From Pseudomonadota bacterium (GTDB lineage: Bacteria; Pseudomonadota; Alphaproteobacteria; Acetobacterales; Acetobacteraceae): a stretch of DNA of 11,356 nucleotides. Shown here in pieces: positions 1 through 5,845 of this stretch (position 1 is its first letter; the number at the start of each line of letters is the position of its first letter). The position numbers were made by a program, and so were the translations under genes. The notes beneath the pieces were generated by a model, which was given only the letters and a program-made list of their open reading frames with translations, had not been told where the DNA came from and did not search any database. The DNA is taken from contig JAKCCP010000340.1 in assembly GCA_021841985.1 (NCBI GenBank), positions 1-11,356 on the forward strand. Direction: 5' to 3'.

Positions 1-423
1 TCGATCAGCCAGATCGGGCTCGCCGAGGGGATCGCCTTCCGCTTCGACCGCGTCCGGCGCATGCCGAGCAGCGTCGACGCGCATCGCCTGGTGCGCATCG
101 CCGCCCGCGCCGGGCGTGCGCTGGACATCGTCGAAGCGCTGTTCGCGGCCTATTTCAGTGAGGGCACCGATATCGGCGATCCCGCGCGGCTGACCATGAT
201 CGCCGCCCAGAACGGCCTCGATGCCGAGGCGGCCGGGCATTTCCTCGCCAGCGATCTGGAGATCGACGCCGTGCATGCCGATAATCTCCGCGCCCATCGG
301 CTCGGCATCAACGGTGTCCCCTGCTTCATCCTCGGCGGCCGCCACGCCATCGCCGGCGCCCAGGAACCCGCCGTCATCTCCCGCCTGATCGACGTCGCAC
401 TGCTCGAAGACTCCGCCGCCTGA
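1..423 (+). CDS. DsbA-family (FrnE-like) thiol-disulfide oxidoreductase, C-terminal part
   Basis: The reading frame is open from base 1 and ends at TGA 421-423, so 140 residues are visible and the N-terminus is outside the window. The fragment has an all-helical insertion followed by the final strand-turn-strand of a thioredoxin fold. Fragment residues 103-109 read INGVPCF, the usual GV-P-F site of the cis-proline that faces the active site. This is followed by GG-x5-IAGAQ, typical of the FrnE / 2-hydroxychromene-2-carboxylate isomerase branch of DsbA proteins (family knowledge). Family members are about 210-240 residues, so roughly the first 80-100 residues, including any CxxC, are missing. 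Without that part I cannot tell a redox-active DsbA protein from an isomerase or glutathione-transferase-kappa-like member. ATG at 61 is internal to the domain and is not the start. The gene converges on putA. Confidence 0.85.
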   Translation, partial: SISQIGLAEGIAFRFDRVRRMPSSVDAHRLVRIAARAGRALDIVEALFAAYFSEGTDIGDPARLTMIAAQNGLDAEAAGHFLASDLEIDAVHADNLRAHRLGINGVPCFILGGRHAIAGAQEPAVISRLIDVALLEDSAA

Positions 424-448
424 GCGCCGCTCAACGCCCCTGGCCGGC

Positions 449-487
449 CCTGCCCGCCCGGCGCGCGATACCCACCCGGGCGGCAGG
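449..487. terminator. GC-rich hairpin between convergent dsbA-like gene and putA
   Basis: Bases 449-461 and 476-487 form a 12-bp stem with a single bulged C (453) and a 14-base loop. The structure sits between two converging stop codons (423 on +, 500 on -), so it could end transcription from both sides. Neither strand has a T-run after the stem, so it is not a classical intrinsic terminator. It may act with Rho or simply as a 3' mRNA stabiliser. The pairing is read directly from the sequence; the function is inferred. Confidence 0.45.
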
Positions 488-499
488 CTTGCGCGGGGG

Positions 500-3400
500 T
501 CACCCCTCCTCGGCGGCGAGGAGGGCGGCGTTGCCGCCGGCGGCGGCGGTGTTGACGGAGACCGCGCATTCCTTGGCGAAGCGGAACAGCGCCAGCGGGC
601 CACCCGCTTTCGGCCCGGTTCCCGAGCGCCCATGCCCGCCGAAGGGCTGCACCCCGACCACGGCGCCGATCTGATTGCGGTTGACATAGGCGTTGCCGAC
701 GCCGAGCCGCGTGACGATCCGCCGCTGCACCGCCTCGATCCGCGAATGCACGGCCAAGGTCAGGCCGAAGCCGTTGCCGGCGATCGCGGCCAGGAGATCC
801 TCCAGCCGGTCGGCAGGGTAGCGGACGATGTGCAGGATCGGGCCGAACACCTCCTCGCGCAGCGCCGTCGGATCGGCGAGCAGGAAGGCGCGCGGGGCGA
901 AGAAACTGCCATGCCGCGCCGCCGGCGGCAGCGCGCATTCGAACAAAGGCGCTCCCAACGCTTTCGCATGGGCGGCAAGGCGGGCGCAGGCTTCCGGTTC
1001 GATCACCGGGCCGATATCGGTGGCCGCGTCCAGCGGATCGCCGATCGTCAGCGTCTCCGCCGCCCCCTTGAGCAGCACGAGAATGCGATCGGCGGTGTCG
1101 TCTTGCAGGCAGAGGAGGCGAAGCGCCGAGCAGCGCTGCCCGGCGCTGCCGAAAGCGCTTGCCAGCGCATCCGCCACCACCTGCTCGGGCAGCGCCGAGC
1201 TATCGGCGATCATCGCGTTGATCCCGCCGGTCTCGGCGATGAAGGGCAGGATCGGGCCGGGCCGGGCGGCGAGTGTCGCCGCGATCGCCGCCGCGGTGTC
1301 GCTTCCGCCGGTGAAGACGACGCCATCGATCTGCGGCGCGGCGACCAGCGCCTGGCCGACCCGGCCATCGCCGGGGAGAAGGCGCAGCGCCTCGCGCGGC
1401 ACCCCGGCCTGATAGAGGAGATCGACGGCGTGGCCCGCGATCAGCGGCGTCTGCTCGGCCGGTTTCGCGGCGACCGCGTTGCCGGCGGCAAGGGCCGCGG
1501 CGATCTGGCCGGCGAAGATCGAGAGCGGAAAATTCCACGGCGAGATGGCGGCGAACACCCCCCGTCCGCGCAGTTCCCAGGTGTTGCGCTCGCCGGTCGG
1601 GCCGGGAAGTTCGCTTGGGCCGGAAAAATGCCTTCGCGCGAGAGATGCGTAATAGCGGCAGAAATCCGCCGCCTCGCGGATCTCCGCGTGGCCATCGACG
1701 AGGGTTCGCCCGGCCTCGCGGGCGAGAAGAAAGAGCAGATCGGCGCGTGCCGCCTCGATCAGATCGGCGGCGCGCTCCAAAATGCCGGCGCGCGCCATCC
1801 CGCCCTGCTCGTCCCAGCCGCGCGCGGCGCGGGACAGCGTTGCCAGCGCCGCCGCGATCTCGGCCGGAGCGGCATCATGGGCGCGCCCGACGAGGATCCG
1901 GCGATCGGCGGGGGCGCGAATGTCACGCGCCTCGCCGCCGCCGGCAACCAGCCGGGGGCGCGTTCCGGCGGCGGCGAGATCGGCCGCGAGCGCCGCCACG
2001 GCGGCTCCATCGGAAAAATCGAACCCGGCCGAATTGCGCCGGTCAGGGTAGAGATCGGGCGGAAGCGGAAGGCGCGGATTGCGCCCCGGCCGGACCTGGA
2101 ATTGCGCCACCTGGAATTGCGCTAGGGGATCGGCGGTGATCGCGTCTTCGGGGACCGCGGGGTCGAGAAGACGATGGACGAAGCTGGTATTGGCGCCGTT
2201 TTCCAGAAGCCGGCGGACGAGATAGGCGAGCAGATCCTCATGCGTGCCGACCGGCGCATAGACGCGGACCGGGCAGGAACGCGGCGCATCCAGCTTGCCG
2301 TTGACGCTTTCATAAAGCGCCTCGCCCATGCCGTGGAGGCGCTGCATCTCGAACTCGTGCCCCTCGGCGATGGTGAGAACCGTTGCCAGGCTTTGCGCGT
2401 TATGGGTCGCGAAGGCGGGGAAAACGGCGTCCTTGAGCGCCAGCATCCGCCGCGCGCAGCCGATCCAGGCGATATCGGTCGCGGCCTTGCGGGTATAGAC
2501 CGGGTAATCCGCCAATCCCTCGATCTGCGCCGCCTTGATCTCGCTGTCCCAATAGGCGCCCTTGACCAGGCGCAGCGGAATCCGGTGCCGCGTGCGCCGG
2601 GCGAGCGATGCGATCCATTCGATCACCGGAAGCGCCCGCTTCTGATAGGCCTGCACCGCGAGCCCGAGCCCATTCCAGCCGGCCAGGCGCGGATCGGCGA
2701 GGACGGCGGCGAAAACGTCGAGGCTGAGTTCGAGCCGCGCCGCCTCCTCGGCATCCATGGTGAGACCGATATCGGCCGCGCGGGCGGCGCGGGCGAGGTC
2801 GCCCAAGGCGGCGATCAGCTCCGGCACCGCGGTTTTTGCTTGCAGCGGGGTGAAACGCGGCGAGAGCGCCGAGAGCTTGACCGAAATCCCCGGCCGCGCG
2901 GCCATTCCCCCCTCGCCCCCGGAACCCGGCCCGCCACCATGCCGGCCGATCGCGCCGATGGCGTGGCGATAGGCGATGAGATAGCGATCGGCGTCGGCGC
3001 GGGTGATCGCCGCCTCGCCGAGCATGTCGAAACTCAGCCGCCAGCGTCCGCCGCCGGCGCGCGTCAGTGCCTCCTCGATGGTGCGGCCCATGACGAATTG
3101 CCGCGCCAGCACCCGCATCCCCTGGCGCAGCGCGGCGCGGATCACCGGCTCGCCGACGCGCCGGACCATCCGCCCCACCGCCTGCGGCAGGCGCCGCGTC
3201 TCGTCGCGCGACAGCACTCGGCCGGTGAGTAAAAACGCCCAGGACGAGGCATTGACCGCGAGACTGTCGGCGCGGCCGAGATGGCTCTCCCAATCGCCGC
3301 CGGCGATCCGGTCCTCGATCAGCGCATCGGCGGTGGCGGCGTCGGGAATGCGGAGCAGCGCCTCGGCGAGACAGAGCAGCGCCACCCCCTCGGGCGTGCC

Positions 3401-3619
3401 GAGCCCATATTCCTTGAGGAAATCGCTGACATCGCTGCCCGGCTTGTGCGCCTTGCGCGCGGCGCGGACGAGATCGCGGGCACGCGCCGCGATCGCCTGC
3501 GTTTGAGCGGGCGGAAAACTGGCCAGCGGGATCAGCGGCGCGAGCGCCTGCTCCTCCGGCGCGCGGTAAAGCGCGCGGAGCAGGTTTCGCCCCTCATCCG
3601 GCGCGACACCCTCGGCCAT
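500..3619 (-). CDS. putA: Bifunctional proline dehydrogenase / L-glutamate-gamma-semialdehyde dehydrogenase PutA
   Basis: This enzyme of 1039 residues oxidises proline to P5C on FAD, then the hydrolysed semialdehyde to glutamate on NAD+. The proline dehydrogenase barrel covers about residues 100-490. It shows GISVKLSAL (244-252), LTMDAEEA (286-293), VQAYQKR (322-328), RLVKGAYWDSEIK (350-362), MQRLHGMGEALYE (425-437) and RRLLENGANTSF (469-480). The aldehyde dehydrogenase covers about 530-1025. It shows ISPWNFPL (692-699), general-base region FIAETGG (Glu796), nucleophile Cys830 in GSAGQRCSALR, EEVFGP (922-927) and GTGPKAGGP (1000-1008). All key residues are present. The length and lack of an N-terminal ribbon-helix-helix or large C-terminal extension match short (branch A type) PutA, which is not expected to be its own repressor. 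The ATG at 3619 was chosen because AAGGAG lies 7 nt upstream; the frame stays open to a TTG at 3691 with no support. No adjacent putR-like regulator is visible. Confidence 0.97.
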   Translation of the reverse strand: MAEGVAPDEGRNLLRALYRAPEEQALAPLIPLASFPPAQTQAIAARARDLVRAARKAHKPGSDVSDFLKEYGLGTPEGVALLCLAEALLRIPDAATADALIEDRIAGGDWESHLGRADSLAVNASSWAFLLTGRVLSRDETRRLPQAVGRMVRRVGEPVIRAALRQGMRVLARQFVMGRTIEEALTRAGGGRWRLSFDMLGEAAITRADADRYLIAYRHAIGAIGRHGGGPGSGGEGGMAARPGISVKLSALSPRFTPLQAKTAVPELIAALGDLARAARAADIGLTMDAEEAARLELSLDVFAAVLADPRLAGWNGLGLAVQAYQKRALPVIEWIASLARRTRHRIPLRLVKGAYWDSEIKAAQIEGLADYPVYTRKAATDIAWIGCARRMLALKDAVFPAFATHNAQSLATVLTIAEGHEFEMQRLHGMGEALYESVNGKLDAPRSCPVRVYAPVGTHEDLLAYLVRRLLENGANTSFVHRLLDPAVPEDAITADPLAQFQVAQFQVRPGRNPRLPLPPDLYPDRRNSAGFDFSDGAAVAALAADLAAAGTRPRLVAGGGEARDIRAPADRRILVGRAHDAAPAEIAAALATLSRAARGWDEQGGMARAGILERAADLIEAARADLLFLLAREAGRTLVDGHAEIREAADFCRYYASLARRHFSGPSELPGPTGERNTWELRGRGVFAAISPWNFPLSIFAGQIAAALAAGNAVAAKPAEQTPLIAGHAVDLLYQAGVPREALRLLPGDGRVGQALVAAPQIDGVVFTGGSDTAAAIAATLAARPGPILPFIAETGGINAMIADSSALPEQVVADALASAFGSAGQRCSALRLLCLQDDTADRILVLLKGAAETLTIGDPLDAATDIGPVIEPEACARLAAHAKALGAPLFECALPPAARHGSFFAPRAFLLADPTALREEVFGPILHIVRYPADRLEDLLAAIAGNGFGLTLAVHSRIEAVQRRIVTRLGVGNAYVNRNQIGAVVGVQPFGGHGRSGTGPKAGGPLALFRFAKECAVSVNTAAAGGNAALLAAEEG
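2094..2123. repeat. 15-bp tandem duplication inside putA
   Basis: Two adjacent copies of ACCTGGAATTGCGC plus C or T (2094-2108 and 2109-2123) differ only in the last base. On the coding strand they encode AQFQV twice in a row (PutA residues 500-509). They lie in the linker between the proline dehydrogenase and aldehyde dehydrogenase domains. The unit length is a multiple of three, so the frame is kept. Confidence 0.9.
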
Positions 3620-3626
3620 GGCGCGG

Positions 3627-3632
3627 CTCCTT
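3627..3632 (-). promoter_or_regulatory. Shine-Dalgarno sequence of putA
   Basis: The minus strand reads GGAAGGAG, then 7 nt, then ATG at 3619. This is the clearest ribosome binding site in the window and decides the putA start against the in-frame TTG at 3691. The other genes here have weak or no visible Shine-Dalgarno sequences, so putA may be translated comparatively strongly (inference). Confidence 0.85.
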
Positions 3633-3724
3633 CCGATGTCTCTCGCGCATAGCTTGGCCGAAACCGCCGCCTCGGGAAAGCCGATGCGCAAAACGCTCGC
3701 AAGGAAAATTCAAGCTGTGAAGAC

Positions 3725-3750
3725 TGGTTCTTTTTTACAAAAAAGAACCA
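3725..3750. repeat. AT-rich perfect palindrome between apaG and putA
   Basis: The arms TGGTTCTTTTTT (3725-3736) and AAAAAAGAACCA (3739-3750) are exact reverse complements around a 2-base centre. The arms merge into another A-run (T-run on the minus strand) at 3750-3756. The block is strikingly AT-rich against its surroundings. On the minus strand it follows apaG and precedes putA. It could end the metZ-apaG transcript, helped by a 5-bp hairpin at 3764-3784 ahead of the T7 run, though that hairpin is 7 nt away from the run. From memory, similar A/T-cored palindromes preceded by AAAAGTTTTTT are dispersed in Acetobacteraceae genomes, so this may be a repeat-family copy rather than a locus-specific site. 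Confidence 0.7.
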
Positions 3751-3852
3751 AAAAAACTTTTATCCCGTAACACCCCGCCACGGGCAACGCCGTGCGACGG
3801 GAGCCAGAAGCGATCGTTCCGGCTCTTTCGCTCTTCGACGGAGGTGATTTAA

Positions 3853-4269
3853 TTAATGAATTTGGCCGCCCTGGTGGGGGCTGTCGAGGCTGAAGGGGGG
3901 GATCGCGACGTCGAAGGTTTCGCCGGAATCGACGCGGACCATGTGGTAGGTGCCGGTCATGAAGCCGGATGGGGTCTCGAGCGGTGTGCCGGAGGTGTAT
4001 TCGAACACCTCGCCGGGCTCCAGCGTCGGCTGCTCGCCGACCACGCCGGCGCCATGCACGTGCTGGGTGCGGCCGATCGCGTCGGTGATGCGCCAGGTGC
4101 GGCGCAGCAACTGCACCGTCTCGCGGCCGCCGTTTTCGATTCTTACCTGGTAGGCCCAGACGAAATGCCCCTCCTCGGGGCGGGACTGGTCTTCGAGAAA
4201 AACGGCGCGCACGCTCACCCGGATATCGCGCGTGATGGCGCTGAACTCGCCCTGTCGTTCCCGGCTCAT
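3853..4269 (-). CDS. apaG: ApaG domain protein
   Basis: The product is a small fibronectin-III-like beta-sandwich protein of 138 residues from this start. Family hallmarks run through the whole chain: TRDIRVSV (13-20), a FLEDQS-PEEGHFVWAY stretch (24-40), VQLLRRTWRITDAIGR (52-67), GVVGEQP (75-81), YTSGTPLETPSGFMTGTY (91-108) and IPPFSLDSP (123-131). ApaG is tied to Co2+/Mg2+ phenotypes in enterobacteria, but its biochemical role is poorly defined. The start is uncertain. ATG 4269 puts about a dozen residues before TRDI, as is usual in the family, with a weak GGGGA 5 nt upstream. ATG 4335 would add 22 unconserved residues but overlaps the metZ stop as ATGA, which would allow translational coupling. 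Either way apaG is co-transcribed after metZ, a pairing I recall as common in alphaproteobacteria, so the metZ leader probably also controls it. Confidence 0.92.
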   Translation of the reverse strand: MSRERQGEFSAITRDIRVSVRAVFLEDQSRPEEGHFVWAYQVRIENGGRETVQLLRRTWRITDAIGRTQHVHGAGVVGEQPTLEPGEVFEYTSGTPLETPSGFMTGTYHMVRVDSGETFDVAIPPFSLDSPHQGGQIH

Positions 4270-4331
4270 GGTGATCCCCGGCTCATGCCCCGCGCATACC
4301 GCGCGCCGGGCCATCTTGTCCATGCCCACGC

Positions 4332-5522
4332 TCATCCGCCGGCGGCAAGCGCTTGCGCGAGATCATCCTCGAGATCGGCGGCGTCCTCGATCCCGACCGA
4401 GAGCCGCACGACGCCATCGCCGATACCGAGCCGGGCACGCTCCTCGGCGCCGATCCGGTAATGGGTGGTGGTCGCGGGGTGGGTGATCAGGGATTTGGTA
4501 TCGCCGAGATTGTTGGAAATGCGGATCAGCCGGAGCGCGTTCAGAAACCCGAAGGCCGCCGGCTTGCCGCCGTGGAGAGCGAAGGTGACGAGGGTGCCGC
4601 CGCCCTGCATCTGCGCCTTGGCGAGCGCCGCCTGCGGATGGTCGGCGCGGGTCGGATACCAGACGCGGGCGACCGCCTTCTGGCGGCTCAGGAATTCGGC
4701 CAGACGCTCGGCGTTGCGGCCCGCCGCGGTGACGCGGAGCGAGAGCGTCTCCAACCCCTTGAGCAGGAGCCAGGCGTTGAACGGCGACAGCGCCGGGCCG
4801 GTATTGCGGAGATAGGGTTGCAGCACCTCCTCGATCCAGTCCCGCCGTCCCAACACCGCGCCGCCGAGCGCGCGGCCCTGGCCGTCGATATGCTTGGTGC
4901 AGGAATAGACGACGATATCGGCGCCGAGGGTGAGCGGCTGCTGCAAGAGCGGGGTCGCGAACACGTTATCGACCACCACCAGCGCGCCGGCTTCGTGGGC
5001 AAGCGCGGCGATGGCGGCGAGATCGACGATTTCCAGCATCGGGTTGGAAGGGGTTTCGAGCAGCACGATTTTCGTCGGCCGGGCGAGGGCTTCGCGCCAT
5101 TGGCCGGGATCGCCGCCATCGACGAAGACGCACTCGACGCCGAAGCGCGGCAGCAGCGTGGAGACGATCCAATGGCAGGAGCCGAACAGCGCCCGCGACG
5201 CCACCACCCGGTCGCCGGCGCGGAGACCAGCGGTGAGCGCCGCATGCACCGCCGCCATGCCCGAGGCGGTGGCGCGGCAGGCTTCCGCCCCCTCGATCGC
5301 GGCGAGGCGTTCCTCCAGCATCGCGACGGTCGGATTGCCGAAGCGCGAATACTGGTAATGCTTGAGGCTGCCCTGAAACGTCGCCTCGGCGGCCTCGGCG
5401 CTCGCATAGACGAAGCCGGAGGTGAGAAAAAGCGCTTCCGCGGTCTCGCCAAACGGGGTTCGCGCGTGGCCGGCATGGACCAGGCGGGTCGCGGGGCGGA
5501 GAGAGGGGGGGGGTTCAGTCAT
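4332..5522 (-). CDS. metZ: O-succinylhomoserine sulfhydrylase (PLP enzyme)
   Basis: This 396-residue member of the Cys/Met-metabolism PLP family probably makes homocysteine directly from O-succinylhomoserine and sulfide in the cytoplasm. It is complete. It shows YSRFGNPT (58-65, phosphate/PLP contacts from the neighbouring subunit), ATASGMAA (84-91), TPSNP (157-161), DNVFATP (185-191), the Schiff-base lysine Lys210 in SCTKH, GQGRALGG (214-221) and GDTKSLITHPATTTH (340-354). The N-terminal FVYASAEAAEATFQG stretch and absence of cystathionine-synthase-like features favour MetZ over MetB or MetY, but substrate choice cannot be proven from sequence. ATG 5522 is the only possible start: going upstream, the frame reaches a TAA without another start codon. 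Its Shine-Dalgarno is weak (AGGG, 7 nt away). Codons 4-6 are an unbroken C9 run. A SAM-II riboswitch and a good promoter lie upstream, and apaG follows. Confidence 0.94.
   Translation of the reverse strand: MTEPPPSLRPATRLVHAGHARTPFGETAEALFLTSGFVYASAEAAEATFQGSLKHYQYSRFGNPTVAMLEERLAAIEGAEACRATASGMAAVHAALTAGLRAGDRVVASRALFGSCHWIVSTLLPRFGVECVFVDGGDPGQWREALARPTKIVLLETPSNPMLEIVDLAAIAALAHEAGALVVVDNVFATPLLQQPLTLGADIVVYSCTKHIDGQGRALGGAVLGRRDWIEEVLQPYLRNTGPALSPFNAWLLLKGLETLSLRVTAAGRNAERLAEFLSRQKAVARVWYPTRADHPQAALAKAQMQGGGTLVTFALHGGKPAAFGFLNALRLIRISNNLGDTKSLITHPATTTHYRIGAEERARLGIGDGVVRLSVGIEDAADLEDDLAQALAAGG
5505..5513. repeat. C9/G9 homopolymer at the start of metZ
   Basis: Nine consecutive G on the + strand are read as CCC CCC CCC (Pro4-Pro6) just after the metZ start codon. 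A gain or loss of one base would shift the frame almost immediately and abolish MetZ. Confidence 0.95.
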
Positions 5523-5527
5523 CGTCT

Positions 5528-5588
5528 GGCCCTGTCCATCCTGGGCCGACCGTGGACGCCGCGCCGGCCGAGCGGGCGAGCGCTGGCC
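5528..5588 (-). promoter_or_regulatory. metZ leader: competing GGCC hairpins between aptamer and start codon
   Basis: After the aptamer, three mutually exclusive hairpins can be drawn. A: GGCCAGCG (5588-5581) with CGCT-C-GGCC (5574-5566, one bulged C). B: GGCCG (5569-5565) with CGGCC (5548-5544). C: GGCCC (5547-5543) with GGGCC (5532-5528), which would cover the metZ Shine-Dalgarno. Hairpin A uses the same GGCC (5588-5585) as the riboswitch pseudoknot. This makes the stretch a candidate expression platform. The pairing is seen in the sequence; the switching is inferred and its sign is unresolved. Confidence 0.35.
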
Positions 5589-5641
5589 TCTTTAGCGCGC
5601 TTCTTTCACCTCGCCGCAATCCGGCCGGACAAATCACGAGG
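5585..5641 (-). promoter_or_regulatory. SAM-II riboswitch (metA motif) upstream of metZ
   Basis: On the minus strand, P1 is CCTCG (5641-5637) pairing with CGAGG (5613-5609). Its loop starts with the conserved TGATTTG and ends with ATTGCGG. After P1 come the conserved TGAAA and GCTAAA (5596-5591) blocks. The pseudoknot is formed by loop bases GGCC (5626-5623) with GGCC (5588-5585) and TGCG (5618-5615) with CGCG (5599-5596). This order (TGATTT, TTGC, P1 close, AAA, GCTAAA, GG) is the SAM-II consensus as I know it. The class is found mainly in alphaproteobacteria ahead of methionine genes and lowers expression when SAM is high. A GC hairpin (5658-5644) lies just 5' of P1. Unusually, the aptamer ends 62 nt before the start codon instead of next to the Shine-Dalgarno. 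Confidence 0.88.
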
Positions 5642-5665
5642 GGCGGCGGGAGCCGCCGGTCGTGA

Positions 5666-5694
5666 ACCATAAAGATCACGCATTGCGCCGTCAA
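5666..5694 (-). promoter_or_regulatory. Promoter of metZ-apaG
   Basis: On the minus strand, TTGACG (5694-5689) and TATGGT (5671-5666) are separated by exactly 17 nt, a good sigma-70-type match. Transcription would begin around 5659-5660, leaving the full SAM-II element inside the leader. Its position directly upstream of the riboswitch strengthens the call. Confidence 0.7.
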
Positions 5695-5711
5695 TCCGGG
5701 TTTTCTATAAC
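5683..5711 (+). promoter_or_regulatory. Promoter of tRNA-Gly
   Basis: TTGCGC (5683-5688) and TATAAC (5706-5711) are separated by 17 nt. The predicted start near 5718 leaves a short leader of about 8 nt before the mature tRNA at 5726. The -35 box directly abuts the -35 box of the divergent metZ promoter (5689-5694). Confidence 0.65.
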
Positions 5712-5725
5712 CGGGCGGCGCGAGC

Positions 5726-5799
5726 GCGGGTGTAGTTCAATGGTAGAACGGCAGCTTCCCAAGCTGCATACGAGGGTTCGATTCCCTTCACCCGCTCCA
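5726..5799 (+). tRNA. tRNA-Gly (anticodon CCC)
   Basis: The full cloverleaf is visible over 74 nt. Acceptor GCGGGTG (5726-5732) pairs with CACCCGC (5789-5795). The D arm is GTTC-AATGGTA-GAAC. The anticodon stem is GCAGC/GCTGC around loop TTCCCAA, with CCC at 5758-5760. The T arm is GAGGG-TTCGATT-CCCTT with one G-U pair. The discriminator base is T, as usual for bacterial tRNA-Gly, and the CCA end is encoded (5797-5799). It reads GGG codons. It is intact, with no integrated element on its 3' side. Confidence 0.97.
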
Positions 5800-5845
5800 G
5801 CGCGGTCTCGCCGCCGCGAGCGATCCCGCCCAAAAAACCCTGCCC

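Noticed and set aside
632..2125. A 497-codon frame on the + strand inside putA
   Set aside because: Antisense to an intact PutA with all catalytic motifs; composition is typical of a shadow frame.
3619..3691. Longer PutA starting at TTG 3691
   Set aside because: TTG start without a Shine-Dalgarno, and the extra 24 residues have no family similarity; ATG 3619 has AAGGAG at ideal spacing.
3849..3856. TTAATTAA palindrome overlapping the apaG stop codon
   Set aside because: Explained by stop codon context (TAA followed by TTAA); too short to claim a binding site.
5726..5799. tRNA-Gly as an integration site for a mobile element
   Set aside because: No integrase gene and no repeat of the tRNA 3' end was found nearby; the downstream gene is an ordinary glycosyltransferase.
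5801..5837. Possible terminator after tRNA-Gly: hairpin CTCGC-CGCC-GCGAG (5807-5820) followed by an A-run
   Set aside because: There is no T-run on the + strand, and the A6 (5832-5837) would serve only the opposite strand, where no stem precedes it. A competing fold (5801-5805 with 5814-5818) is equally good.
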